Source of the DNA: an uncultured Oscillospiraceae bacterium
Lineage (GTDB): Bacteria; Bacillota; Clostridia; Oscillospirales; Oscillospiraceae
Length of the DNA: 18,069 nt
Direction: 5' to 3'
Assembly: GCA_904398675.1 (NCBI GenBank)
Contig: CAJFPI010000068.1
Location: forward strand, 1-18,069
In this document: in pieces, positions 6,830-13,071 of the stretch
Layout of the letters: every line of letters begins with the position of its first letter
Position numbering within the stretch: the first letter of the stretch is position 1
Position numbers and translations under genes: made by a program
The notes under the pieces: model-generated
The model's database searches: none
The model's input: the letters and a program-made list of their open reading frames with translations, nothing else
What the model was told of the DNA's origin: nothing

Positions 6830-7360
6830 TCATTTTTTCAACACTTCCCGCCGGATGTAGGAGAAGGCGGCCTCCTCTCCCTGATCCCGCAGCATCAGCA
6901 GCAGCCGCTCCAGCAGCTCCTTGGTTTTTGGGTGTATGATGTAGTGATCGATGGAGGCGGCATAGTACTCCCATGGGGAGGCGTCGGTATATTTCTCCTT
7001 TTGGTAGATCCTGCTGGCAGCCACCCGGTCGCAGAACATCTCCACCACATAGTTTACCGGCATCTCCATCCCGCCCATCCGATACCCAAGAGATGGCTCA
7101 TAGTCGATCCAGTATTCCAGGTGGTGCTTATTGCGTCCCTTGTGGTGGAGCCAGGCAGAAGACACACCGGTCTCCAGCCGCTCCAGCTCGTTGGGACTGC
7201 GGTAGCCGCAAAAGTATTTGGCGCCCACCCGAAACTCTGTAGGCGAATATTTGGACAGGTCATGGAGCATCCCCTGCCGATAGAGCCCCACCTTGAAACA
7301 GTATTTTCGTACCAGCCGCCGGTGGGCGGTGATGGTTTTCAGGTGTCCCCACCATTTCAT
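6830..7360 (-). CDS. DUF5662 family protein
   Basis: A 176-residue protein matching the clostridial family I know as DUF5662, whose function is unknown. Conserved polar motifs are MLHDLSKYSPTEF with His33-Asp34, then SSAWLHHKGRNKHHLEYW (about 67-84), and a later NYVVEMFCDRVAASR helix. The His-Asp pair and later His cluster recall HD-type metal-binding proteins, so a metal-dependent hydrolase is conceivable, but this is inference. No signal peptide or membrane helix is seen. AGAGGAGG lies 7 bases before the ATG. The gene stands alone, divergent from the RpiR-type regulator, and has an extended -10 promoter. Confidence 0.8.
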   Translation of the reverse strand: MKWWGHLKTITAHRRLVRKYCFKVGLYRQGMLHDLSKYSPTEFRVGAKYFCGYRSPNELERLETGVSSAWLHHKGRNKHHLEYWIDYEPSLGYRMGGMEMPVNYVVEMFCDRVAASRIYQKEKYTDASPWEYYAASIDHYIIHPKTKELLERLLLMLRDQGEEAAFSYIRREVLKK

Positions 7361-7449
7361 GCTGCAGCCTCCTCTGTGGAAAAGGGCGGCGCCCCGTCCT
7401 GAATGCCGCCGGAGGAGAGGGAGCTCCCCTGCCTTCCGGCGGATACTCT

Positions 7450-7458
7450 ATTATAGCA
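7450..7458 (-). promoter_or_regulatory. Extended -10 promoter of the DUF5662 gene
   Basis: On the minus strand TGCTATAAT (complement of 7450-7458) is an extended -10 element; no good -35 lies at 17 bases. Between it and the gene an inverted repeat, CCGCCGGA (7406-7413) with TCCGGCGG (7435-7442), would form a hairpin in the leader. Confidence 0.65.
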
Positions 7459-7541
7459 CGGCAGATTCGATTGTGCCACTGAAATTGAGATAGATAAAAG
7501 TAAATGTATATTGAAAAATTTATCCATTTTTCTGAGGGCTC

Positions 7542-7570
7542 TTGTAAAAAGAAACATTTTACGCTATGAT
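7542..7570 (+). promoter_or_regulatory. Sigma-A promoter of the RpiR-type gene
   Basis: TTGTAA (7542-7547), a 17-base spacer and TATGAT (7565-7570) lie 52 bases before the start codon, in an AT-rich stretch unlike the GC-rich surroundings. Confidence 0.75.
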
Positions 7571-7622
7571 AGCTAAGGGACAATTTTCGACAATAAAATG
7601 ATAAGCATAGGGGGTGGCCCTG

Positions 7623-8483
7623 TTGGACAAGAGCATTGTGGATATCATGCTGCTGCAGTATGATTCCTTTACTGCAGCAGAGAAAAAAATCGTGGATTAT
7701 GTGCTGTCCCATCAAAAGGAGAGCCAATATATCAGCATTACAGAGTTGAGTGCAGCGTGCAATGTGGCCATCTCTACAGTATCCGTGTTTTGCAGAAAAC
7801 TGAAACTGTCAGGTTTCAATGATTTCAAAATTGAGCTGGCCCGGGCGGACACCGTCTCCTCACCGGTGCGGACGGTTTCCGGCGCAGACGCACCGCTGAA
7901 GGTGGGAGACAGCACGGCCGAGGTGATGCGCAAGGTGCTTCACCGCAGCCAGGAGGCATTGCACAGGACGGCCCACCTGCTGGATGAGCATGCGGTGGAC
8001 CGGGCGGTAGAGATCCTGGCCGGCGCACAGAAGGTGCTGCTGCTGGGGCAGGGGGACCATGCGGCCGTGGCTGATGAGGCGTGGATGCAGTTTTCTCTTT
8101 TGGCCCCTAAGTTTCAGACCTTATCGGATTCTCACCTGCAGCGCATCGCGCTGTCCACTCTGACAGAGAGCGACGCGGTGCTCTATTTTTCCTATGCGGG
8201 GGCTACCAGGGAGGTGCTGGATGCGGCGGAGATTGTGCAGCAGGTGGGTGCGCGGATGATCCTTGTCACGCGCTTTCTCCATGCGCCTGCGGCGGAGTGT
8301 GCCGATGTGCTGCTTCAGTGCGGCGTGGAGGAGCGGCCGCTTCCCCACCGGTCGGTGGATGAACTGCTCTCCCAGCTGTATGTCATCGAGGTCCTTGCCG
8401 CCCGATACCGCCTGATGGAGGATGTACATACACGGGAATACCGGGAACGGATAGGGGAGATCCTGGAAAAGCGGCAGGTCTAG
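7623..8483 (+). CDS. RpiR/MurR-family transcriptional regulator
   Basis: A 286-residue regulator with an N-terminal RpiR helix-turn-helix (residues 1-77; YISITELSAACNVAISTVSV marks the recognition region) and a C-terminal SIS domain (about 125-245). SIS domains bind phosphosugars, and members commonly control sugar-phosphate or amino-sugar catabolism. In the SIS domain FSYAGATREV stands where many members have a Ser-x-Ser-Gly-x-Thr loop, so the ligand site may differ. I prefer the TTG start at 7623 because AGGGGG (7609-7614) lies 8 bases before it; a GTG at 7614 would overlap that site. The gene has its own promoter and terminator and no sugar genes beside it, so its regulon lies elsewhere. 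Confidence 0.9.
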   Translation: MDKSIVDIMLLQYDSFTAAEKKIVDYVLSHQKESQYISITELSAACNVAISTVSVFCRKLKLSGFNDFKIELARADTVSSPVRTVSGADAPLKVGDSTAEVMRKVLHRSQEALHRTAHLLDEHAVDRAVEILAGAQKVLLLGQGDHAAVADEAWMQFSLLAPKFQTLSDSHLQRIALSTLTESDAVLYFSYAGATREVLDAAEIVQQVGARMILVTRFLHAPAAECADVLLQCGVEERPLPHRSVDELLSQLYVIEVLAARYRLMEDVHTREYRERIGEILEKRQV

Positions 8484-8539
8484 CCGGAACTTTTACAGGC
8501 GATGCATTTTATCGCAGTCCGATATCATAAAGGGCATTT

Positions 8540-8577
8540 CTCCGGAGAGTGGACGCTCACCGGAGGAAGGTTTTTTT
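8540..8577 (+). terminator. Terminator after the RpiR-type gene
   Basis: CTCCGG (8540-8545) pairs with CCGGAG (8560-8565). An inner GAG/CTC pair follows an A/A mismatch, and seven T occur at 8571-8577 after GAAGG. Confidence 0.7.
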
Positions 8578-8609
8578 GTGCGGCTGCAGGGATATCGCCG
8601 CCCGATCAG

Positions 8610-8641
8610 AAAACCGCCGCAGCTTATGCTGCGGCGGTTTT
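8610..8641. terminator. Bidirectional terminator between convergent genes
   Basis: AAAACCGCCGCAGC (8610-8623) pairs perfectly over 14 bp with 8628-8641 around TTAT, with A and T runs built into the stem. It serves the minus-strand FAD dehydrogenase gene and backs up the RpiR-gene terminator. Confidence 0.85.
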
Positions 8642-8669
8642 ATCTGCAGAGAGCAGGGAAAAGGCGCCT

Positions 8670-10073
8670 TTATGCCAGCTCCTCCTCCGCAAGGCGGCGG
8701 CCCATCAGGACGCCCATGGCCGACGCCATCATCAGCCCACGGGTCCAGCCGGAGGAGTCGCCCAGGCAGTGGAGGCCTTTGACGTTGGTGTCAAAATTCT
8801 CGTCCATCTTCACCCGGTTGGAGTAGAACTTCAGCTCCGGGGAATAGAGCAGGGTCTCATAGGCGGCAAAGCCGGGCACCACATGGTCCATGGCTTGAAT
8901 GAAGTTGATGATGTTGATCATGGAGCGGTAGGGCATGGCGGCGGTGATGTCGCCGGCCACCGCGTCGGGCAGGGTGGGGCGCACGTTGGAGAAGGCCAGC
9001 TCCTTGGGCCATGTCCGCTTGCCGTCCAGGATGTCGCCGAACCGCTGGACCAGAATGTGGCCCGCGCCCAGCATATTGGTCAGCTCGCCCACCTTCTGGG
9101 CATAGGCGATTGGCTGGTTGAAGGGATAGGAGAAATTGTGGCTGCAGAGAATCGCCAGATTGGTGTTGTGGCTCTTCAGCTCCTTGTAGCTGTGGCCGTT
9201 GACCACAGCCAGGTCATTGTCGTAGTTCTCCTGGCTGACAAAGCCGCCCGGGTTCTGGCAGAAGGTGCGGACCTTGTTCTTAAAGGGCTTGGGATAGCCC
9301 ACCAGCTTGGACTCATAGAGCACCCGGTTGACGGTCTCCATCACCTCGTTGCGCACCTCCACGCGGACGCCGATGTCCACGGTGCCGGGCTGGTGGGCGA
9401 TGTTGTGCTCAGCGCACAGGCTCTCCAGCCAGTCGGCGCCCCGGCGGCCGGTGGCGATAATGGTGTGGCGGGCCAGGATCTCCTGGCTGTCCTTGCCGTT
9501 GGTGACGCAGACGCCCCGGCACACATCCCCCTCCAGGATCAGATTGGTGCACTCATAGCCGAACATCAGCTCCACACCGCACTGGATCAGGTGCTGTTCA
9601 ATGGCATAGTAGAGATTCTGCGCCTTCTCCGTTCCCAGGTGGCGGATGGGGCAGTCCACCAGCTTGAGGCCCGCGTGGATCGCGCGGCGGCGGATCTCCT
9701 TGACCTCCTCGGTGTTGCCCAGCCCCTCCACATGGGAGTCTGCGCCAAACTCCAGATAGATCTGGTCGGTGTAGTCGATGGTTTCCTGGGCCTTCTCCGC
9801 GCCGATCAGGGTGGGGAGATCCCCGCCTACCTCGTAGCTCAGGGAGAGCTTTCCGTCGGAGAAGGCGCCGGCGCCGGAAAAGCCGGTGGTAATATGGCAG
9901 TAGGGCTTGCAGTTCATGCAGTGTTTCGTCTGGCTTTTGGGGCAGTGCCGCTTTTCCACGGACACGCCCTTTTCCACAATGAGGATTCTCTGCTTGCTGC
10001 CCTTTTTCAACATCTCCAAGGCGGTAAAGATACCCGCCGGTCCTGCTCCGATAATGACAACGTCCTTTTGCAT
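8670..10073 (-). CDS. FAD-dependent dehydrogenase, COG2509 type
   Basis: A 467-residue flavoprotein of the uncharacterised COG2509-like FAD-dependent dehydrogenase group. The N-terminal FAD-binding Rossmann motif is GAGPAG (residues 9-14). A four-cysteine segment at Cys44, Cys52, Cys55 and Cys59 is followed by GFSGAGAFSDGKLSLS. IIATGRRGADWL lies in the middle, and the C-terminal FAD-contacting GDSSGWTRGLMMASAMG closes the fold. The substrate is unknown. Proteins of this group are often annotated simply as NAD(P)/FAD-dependent oxidoreductases. No signal peptide or membrane helix is seen, so it should be cytoplasmic. GGAGGTG precedes the ATG. The gene is monocistronic, with a consensus promoter and a long leader that contains a terminator-like hairpin, suggesting conditional expression. 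Confidence 0.85.
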   Translation of the reverse strand: MQKDVVIIGAGPAGIFTALEMLKKGSKQRILIVEKGVSVEKRHCPKSQTKHCMNCKPYCHITTGFSGAGAFSDGKLSLSYEVGGDLPTLIGAEKAQETIDYTDQIYLEFGADSHVEGLGNTEEVKEIRRRAIHAGLKLVDCPIRHLGTEKAQNLYYAIEQHLIQCGVELMFGYECTNLILEGDVCRGVCVTNGKDSQEILARHTIIATGRRGADWLESLCAEHNIAHQPGTVDIGVRVEVRNEVMETVNRVLYESKLVGYPKPFKNKVRTFCQNPGGFVSQENYDNDLAVVNGHSYKELKSHNTNLAILCSHNFSYPFNQPIAYAQKVGELTNMLGAGHILVQRFGDILDGKRTWPKELAFSNVRPTLPDAVAGDITAAMPYRSMINIINFIQAMDHVVPGFAAYETLLYSPELKFYSNRVKMDENFDTNVKGLHCLGDSSGWTRGLMMASAMGVLMGRRLAEEELA

Positions 10074-10115
10074 GACAGGGACACCTCCAGAGAAAATAGT
10101 TGTGGCGAAACCCGC

Positions 10116-10183
10116 AAAAAAAGCCTCCTGTTTCCGGTTACCATAGCGCTAGCAGCGATTGCGGAACCAAAACAAGGCAGGCT
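10116..10183 (-). terminator. Putative attenuator in the FAD dehydrogenase leader
   Basis: Read on the minus strand, AGCCTGCCTTGTTTTGGTT (complement of 10165-10183) pairs with AACCGGAAACAGGAGGCT (complement of 10122-10139), with two bulges and a small internal loop. A run of T follows directly (complement of 10116-10121). It lies between the promoter and the start codon of the FAD dehydrogenase, so it would stop transcription inside the leader unless an alternative fold forms. Confidence 0.6.
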
Positions 10184-10234
10184 GTTCTCCCGTGATACAA
10201 CGTGCTTTTTCATTGTTCGCTCACACGTTTCTAT

Positions 10235-10263
10235 ATTATAAGGCAAAAAAAATGTCATGTCAA
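10235..10263 (-). promoter_or_regulatory. Consensus sigma-A promoter of the FAD dehydrogenase gene
   Basis: On the minus strand TTGACA (complement of 10258-10263), a 17-base T-rich spacer and TATAAT (complement of 10235-10240) match the consensus exactly. Start would be near 10228, giving a leader of about 155 bases. Confidence 0.9.
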
Positions 10264-10514
10264 GAAGGAATGCGTAGAAAATGTTGCGGAAATCAAAAAA
10301 ATCTTCGTATTTTCTTCAGGGGTTCAGAGGAAAATAATTCATATTTTATTCAAGAAAGCAGCATGGGAACATGGTATGCTGGCTTTGATATGGGAAACCA
10401 TAAATAAAAGCGCCGCGCGCGGAAACAGATGATCCGGAGGAAATCCTTTGTTTCATTGGGGAAATCCGCGCGTTTCGATTGAAGCCGCACGCAGCGGCGG
10501 AATGGGGGATTCAG
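10264..10514. other. Gene-free AT-rich gap before the flavodoxin-like gene
   Basis: Together with the preceding leader this makes a 441-base stretch without a supported gene. The first part is AT-rich. At 10415-10472 there is an inverted repeat (CGCGCGGA with TCCGCGCG) and two copies of GGAAATCC, followed by CCGC/GCGG just before the flavodoxin-like gene. A 14-codon reading frame at 10363-10407 is discussed in the findings. No confident promoter for the downstream gene was found. Confidence 0.4.
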
Positions 10515-11033
10515 ATGAAAACCGCGATTGTATATGACAGCATCACAGGCAACACGGCTCTTTTGGCCCGCGCGCTGCAGCAGGAGGTGCCGGAGGCGCC
10601 CTGCGGGCCGGTGGGGCAGGTAGACGCAGCCCAGGCGGAGTTGGTCTGCCTGGGCTTTTGGACAGACCGTGGGAACTGCTCGGCCCGCCTCCAGAAATTT
10701 CTGCCCACGCTGGAGGGGAAACGGATTTTCCTCTTTGGAACAGCCGGCTTTGGCAGTTCGCCGTCCTATTTTCAGAAGGTGGTAGAACAGATCCGGGAGG
10801 AGCTGCCGGCCTCCTGCCGGGTGGAGGACTGGTTCATGTGCGCCGGCCAGATGCCGGAGACGGTGCGGCTGCGGTACGCGGCCATGGCGGAGGACCCTAT
10901 GATGCAGGAGAAGGGGCGCGCCATGCTGCGGATCTACGACGCGGCAGTGGGCCATCCGGATAAGAACGATGCAGCTGCAGCCGCGGCAAAGCTCCGGCAG
11001 ATTTTGCGGCGGCTGGAGACGGAGAGCGCCTGA
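10515..11033 (+). CDS. Flavodoxin-like protein, BilS-type family
   Basis: A 172-residue flavodoxin-fold protein, expected to bind FMN and carry electrons in the cytoplasm. The phosphate-binding loop is SITGNT (residues 9-14). GFWTDRGNCSARLQKFL and the KRIFLFGTAGFG strand follow, then a WFMCAGQMPETVRLRY segment. This combination resembles the flavodoxin family that NCBI names BilS, found with the bilirubin reductase BilR in gut bacteria. No bilR-like gene is in this window, so the partner and substrate are unknown. I chose the ATG at 10515 because GGGGGA (10504-10509) precedes it; an earlier in-frame start would add 12 residues ahead of the first flavodoxin strand. The gene is monocistronic with a strong terminator. 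Confidence 0.8.
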   Translation: MKTAIVYDSITGNTALLARALQQEVPEAPCGPVGQVDAAQAELVCLGFWTDRGNCSARLQKFLPTLEGKRIFLFGTAGFGSSPSYFQKVVEQIREELPASCRVEDWFMCAGQMPETVRLRYAAMAEDPMMQEKGRAMLRIYDAAVGHPDKNDAAAAAAKLRQILRRLETESA

Positions 11034-11061
11034 CGGCGGGCCGCTGCAGCTGAAAAAATGG

Positions 11062-11100
11062 AAAAATCCGGCGGCAGAGTGGTTGTGCCGCCGGATTTTT
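11062..11100. terminator. Bidirectional terminator after the flavodoxin-like gene
   Basis: AAAAATCCGGCGGCA (11062-11076) pairs perfectly over 15 bp with 11086-11100, which ends in five T. It can stop the plus-strand flavodoxin-like transcript and the minus-strand carboxypeptidase transcript. Confidence 0.88.
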
Positions 11101-11183
11101 GCTATGCAAAAGCATAGTAAAAATGGCCATGTGCCGCTTACCTTTTGCCCATTGCCGTGGTGCGCTTGCGGCGCATGAAGTTT
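11101..11183 (-). repeat. Palindromic intergenic repeat element, copy B
   Basis: Read on the minus strand this begins AAACTTCATGCGCC (complement of 11170-11183). It continues with an interior resembling copy A (ACCACG, GGCA, AAGG) and then GCGGCACATGGCC, TTTTT and TATGCTTTTGCATAG. Copy A has the same blocks in the same order. The end block GCTATGC-AAAA-GCATAG (11101-11117) is a hairpin. It lies between a terminator and the carboxypeptidase stop codon and has no coding potential. Confidence 0.7.
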
Positions 11184-11211
11184 ATGACTGCAATTGCCTA
11201 TGCGGGGCGAT

Positions 11212-12588
11212 CTATCTCCGCCGCCCCCGATAATTGCGGCGGTGATAGGCGCCGCCGCTCCGTCCGTAGCGCCTGCGGCGGCGGCCGGAGCTCTTGACCA
11301 GGATCAGCACCACAATGATCAGAACGACCAGCGCCACCGCGCCGATCTGGACCTCTCTGCGGCCCACGAACTCCAATACCGTATGCCGAAAGACCAGCAG
11401 CCGGGAGGCGGCCACATCATTTTGCGCCACCAGGGGGACTGTGGCGTAGACCACGTCGCCGAGGCTGACGGTGATCTCGCCCAGCACGGCGCCGGCGGAA
11501 ATGGGGGCCTCTACCACACCGTCGGGATAGTCAGGGTAGGAGATGGTGCGGTCCAAATCCTCCACCGCCACATCGTCCGGCAGCAGCCGCTCCACGTCGT
11601 AGGCGGGCTGTACCACGATATGGGTGGTCTCAGAGAGGGAGACTGCCAGCTCATCCACCAGCTCCTTGGAGGAGAGGATGGTCTGGCGGCTGAAATTGTC
11701 AAACCCCCAGTCAAAAAGGTCCGCCATCTGGGTAAAGCTGGTGACCCGCACATTGCCGTCCTCCAGCTCCACCCGCTCCGCGCCGAGAATGATGCCCAGC
11801 AGGGTGCGGTCGTTCTTGGTGGCCGTGGAGATCAGGCAGTTGCCCGCCGGGGTGGTGGTTCCGGTCTTGATGCCCGCGGCCCCGGGGTAGACATAGCCGG
11901 AGGCCCGATAGGGGGAGAGCAGGTAATTGGTGGTATAGAGCGTCCGCTCGTCGTGAAATTCCGTGGCGGGCAGAGTAAAGCTCCGGGTGTCGGCGATGGT
12001 CATGAAGTCCTCGTATTCCATGGCCGCCTTGGTGATCACATAGAGGTCCCGGGCGGTGGTGTAGTGGTCCTCATCGTGGAGGCCATGGGGGTTGACGAAG
12101 TGGGTGTTCTCACAGCCCAGGGCGTCGGCCTTGGCGTTCATGTCGTCCACAAAGGCGGCCACAGAGCCGGACACAGTCTCCGCCAGGACATTGGCCGCGT
12201 CGTTGCCGGAGACCACCATGATGCAGTACAGCAGCTCCTCCACCGTCAGCTGCTCCCCCACCTGCAGGTCGGCGGTGCTGCTGCCGTCGGGGACGGAGGT
12301 GATGGCGTAGTTGCTGGCGGTGATCACCTGGTCCATGGCCAGCGCCCCGTTGTCGATGGCCTCCAGCACCAGCATGCAGGTCATGATCTTGGTGAGGCTG
12401 GCGGGGTAGAGGGCCTCGTGGATATTCTCGGCGTAGAGCACCTCGTCCGTCTCCGGGTCCGCCAGCAGGGCGGCCCTGGCCTCCACATCCATGCCCTCCA
12501 GGATCTCGGAGGCGGAGGCGGGGGCGGCAAGCGAGGCGAGGATGAGGGCCAGCAGGAAAAAAACAGAAAAAAAGCGGCGAATTTTCAT
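11212..12588 (-). CDS. D-alanyl-D-alanine carboxypeptidase (S11), Arg-rich tail
   Basis: A 458-residue penicillin-binding D,D-carboxypeptidase of the DacA/DacF family. It trims the terminal D-Ala of peptidoglycan stem peptides outside the membrane. A signal peptide (residues 1-27, cut near ASA) precedes the catalytic domain with all three motifs: SLTK (Ser64, Lys67), SGN (127-129) and KTG (241-243). A C-terminal beta domain follows (about 300-405). A single helix at about 415-431 anchors the protein. After it comes an Arg-rich cytoplasmic tail (GRRRRRYGRSGG and further Arg to residue 458), which is longer and more basic than usual. GGAG lies 6 bases before the ATG. Its promoter overlaps the start of the divergent HhH-protein gene. 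Which sporulation or vegetative paralogue it is cannot be told. Confidence 0.93.
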   Translation of the reverse strand: MKIRRFFSVFFLLALILASLAAPASASEILEGMDVEARAALLADPETDEVLYAENIHEALYPASLTKIMTCMLVLEAIDNGALAMDQVITASNYAITSVPDGSSTADLQVGEQLTVEELLYCIMVVSGNDAANVLAETVSGSVAAFVDDMNAKADALGCENTHFVNPHGLHDEDHYTTARDLYVITKAAMEYEDFMTIADTRSFTLPATEFHDERTLYTTNYLLSPYRASGYVYPGAAGIKTGTTTPAGNCLISTATKNDRTLLGIILGAERVELEDGNVRVTSFTQMADLFDWGFDNFSRQTILSSKELVDELAVSLSETTHIVVQPAYDVERLLPDDVAVEDLDRTISYPDYPDGVVEAPISAGAVLGEITVSLGDVVYATVPLVAQNDVAASRLLVFRHTVLEFVGRREVQIGAVALVVLIIVVLILVKSSGRRRRRYGRSGGAYHRRNYRGRRR

Positions 12589-12616
12589 GACATACTCCGG
12601 TTTCGTATGATATACT
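12587..12616 (+). promoter_or_regulatory. Possible promoter of the HhH/two-component operon
   Basis: ATGACA (12587-12592), an 18-base spacer and TATACT (12611-12616) lie on the plus strand, about 78 bases before the GTG start of the HhH gene. The -35 overlaps the start codon of the divergent carboxypeptidase. It is a moderate match and the only plausible plus-strand pair I found here. Confidence 0.4.
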
Positions 12617-12662
12617 AAGCTGTAAGCGGCAAAGCCGACAGAATTCGACAGGGTTATTCTTT

Positions 12663-12691
12663 AGTATAACAGAGATATCGGAGGAGTTCAA
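12663..12691 (-). promoter_or_regulatory. Sigma-A promoter of the carboxypeptidase gene
   Basis: On the minus strand TTGAAC (complement of 12686-12691), a 17-base spacer and TATACT (complement of 12663-12668) match the consensus well. The -35 ends 2 bases before the divergent HhH gene's GTG and overlaps its ribosome-binding site. The leader would be about 68 bases. Confidence 0.75.
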
Positions 12692-12693
12692 CA

Positions 12694-13071
12694 GTGAAAC
12701 TGGGGAGATTTTTGACAAAAAGCGAATGGGGGCTCCTGATTTTGACGTCGGTGTTTCTCTGCCTGATGGCGGCGGTGCTGTTTGCCGCATCGCCCCGGGG
12801 TACTGCTGCCGATTACACGATCACTACCCGCACGCCGCCGGCGGATGTCACGCCGGAGGCTCTGCCGCTGCTGGATCTCAACACGGCCACTGCCGGGGAG
12901 CTGGAAGCCCTGGACGGCATTGGTCCGGCCCTGGCGGAGCGGATCGTTCAGTACCGGGAGGAGAACGGCCCCTTCACGGCGGTGGAGGAGCTGCTGTATG
13001 TGCAGGGGATCGGACCGGCTACACTGGAGCGGTTTTGCGATGAGATTACCGTAGGGGAGGCACAGGGATGA
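12694..13071 (+). CDS. Membrane-anchored helix-hairpin-helix (ComEA-like) protein
   Basis: A 125-residue protein with a short cytoplasmic start, one membrane helix (about 12-31), a roughly 28-residue linker and a ComEA-type helix-hairpin-helix DNA-binding pair. The first unit is DLNTATAGELEALDGIGPAL (61-80) continuing to NGPF at 94; the second is LYVQGIGPATLERF (101-114). ComEA proteins bind incoming double-stranded DNA outside the cell during transformation. This one is shorter than classical ComEA and lacks the extra N-terminal domain between anchor and HhH. The start is GTG at 12694 with GGAGGAG (12680-12686) upstream. It is the first gene of a four-gene operon and overlaps the response regulator by 4 bases, so it is co-translated with a signalling system. 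No other competence gene is visible. Confidence 0.85.
   Translation: MKLGRFLTKSEWGLLILTSVFLCLMAAVLFAASPRGTAADYTITTRTPPADVTPEALPLLDLNTATAGELEALDGIGPALAERIVQYREENGPFTAVEELLYVQGIGPATLERFCDEITVGEAQG

Noticed and set aside
6785..7402. 205-codon plus-strand frame opposite the DUF5662 gene
   Set aside because: The minus-strand DUF5662 product has conserved His/Asp motifs, a ribosome-binding site and a promoter. The plus frame has none.
8502..10241. 579-codon open frame on the plus strand
   Set aside because: It lies almost wholly opposite the FAD dehydrogenase gene, whose motifs, ribosome-binding site and promoter are clear. The plus-strand product has no recognisable motif and the His/Val/Gly-rich composition typical of antisense frames in GC-rich genes.
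10007..10258. 83-codon minus-strand frame across the FAD dehydrogenase leader
   Set aside because: Its start lies upstream of the mapped-by-sequence -10 region, it overlaps the real gene start out of frame, and no ribosome-binding site or conserved motif is seen. A shorter leader peptide starting at MKKHVV cannot be excluded.
11194..12618. 474-codon open frame on the plus strand
   Set aside because: Antisense to the D,D-carboxypeptidase, which has all three catalytic motifs. The product is low-complexity Gly/His/Val-rich.
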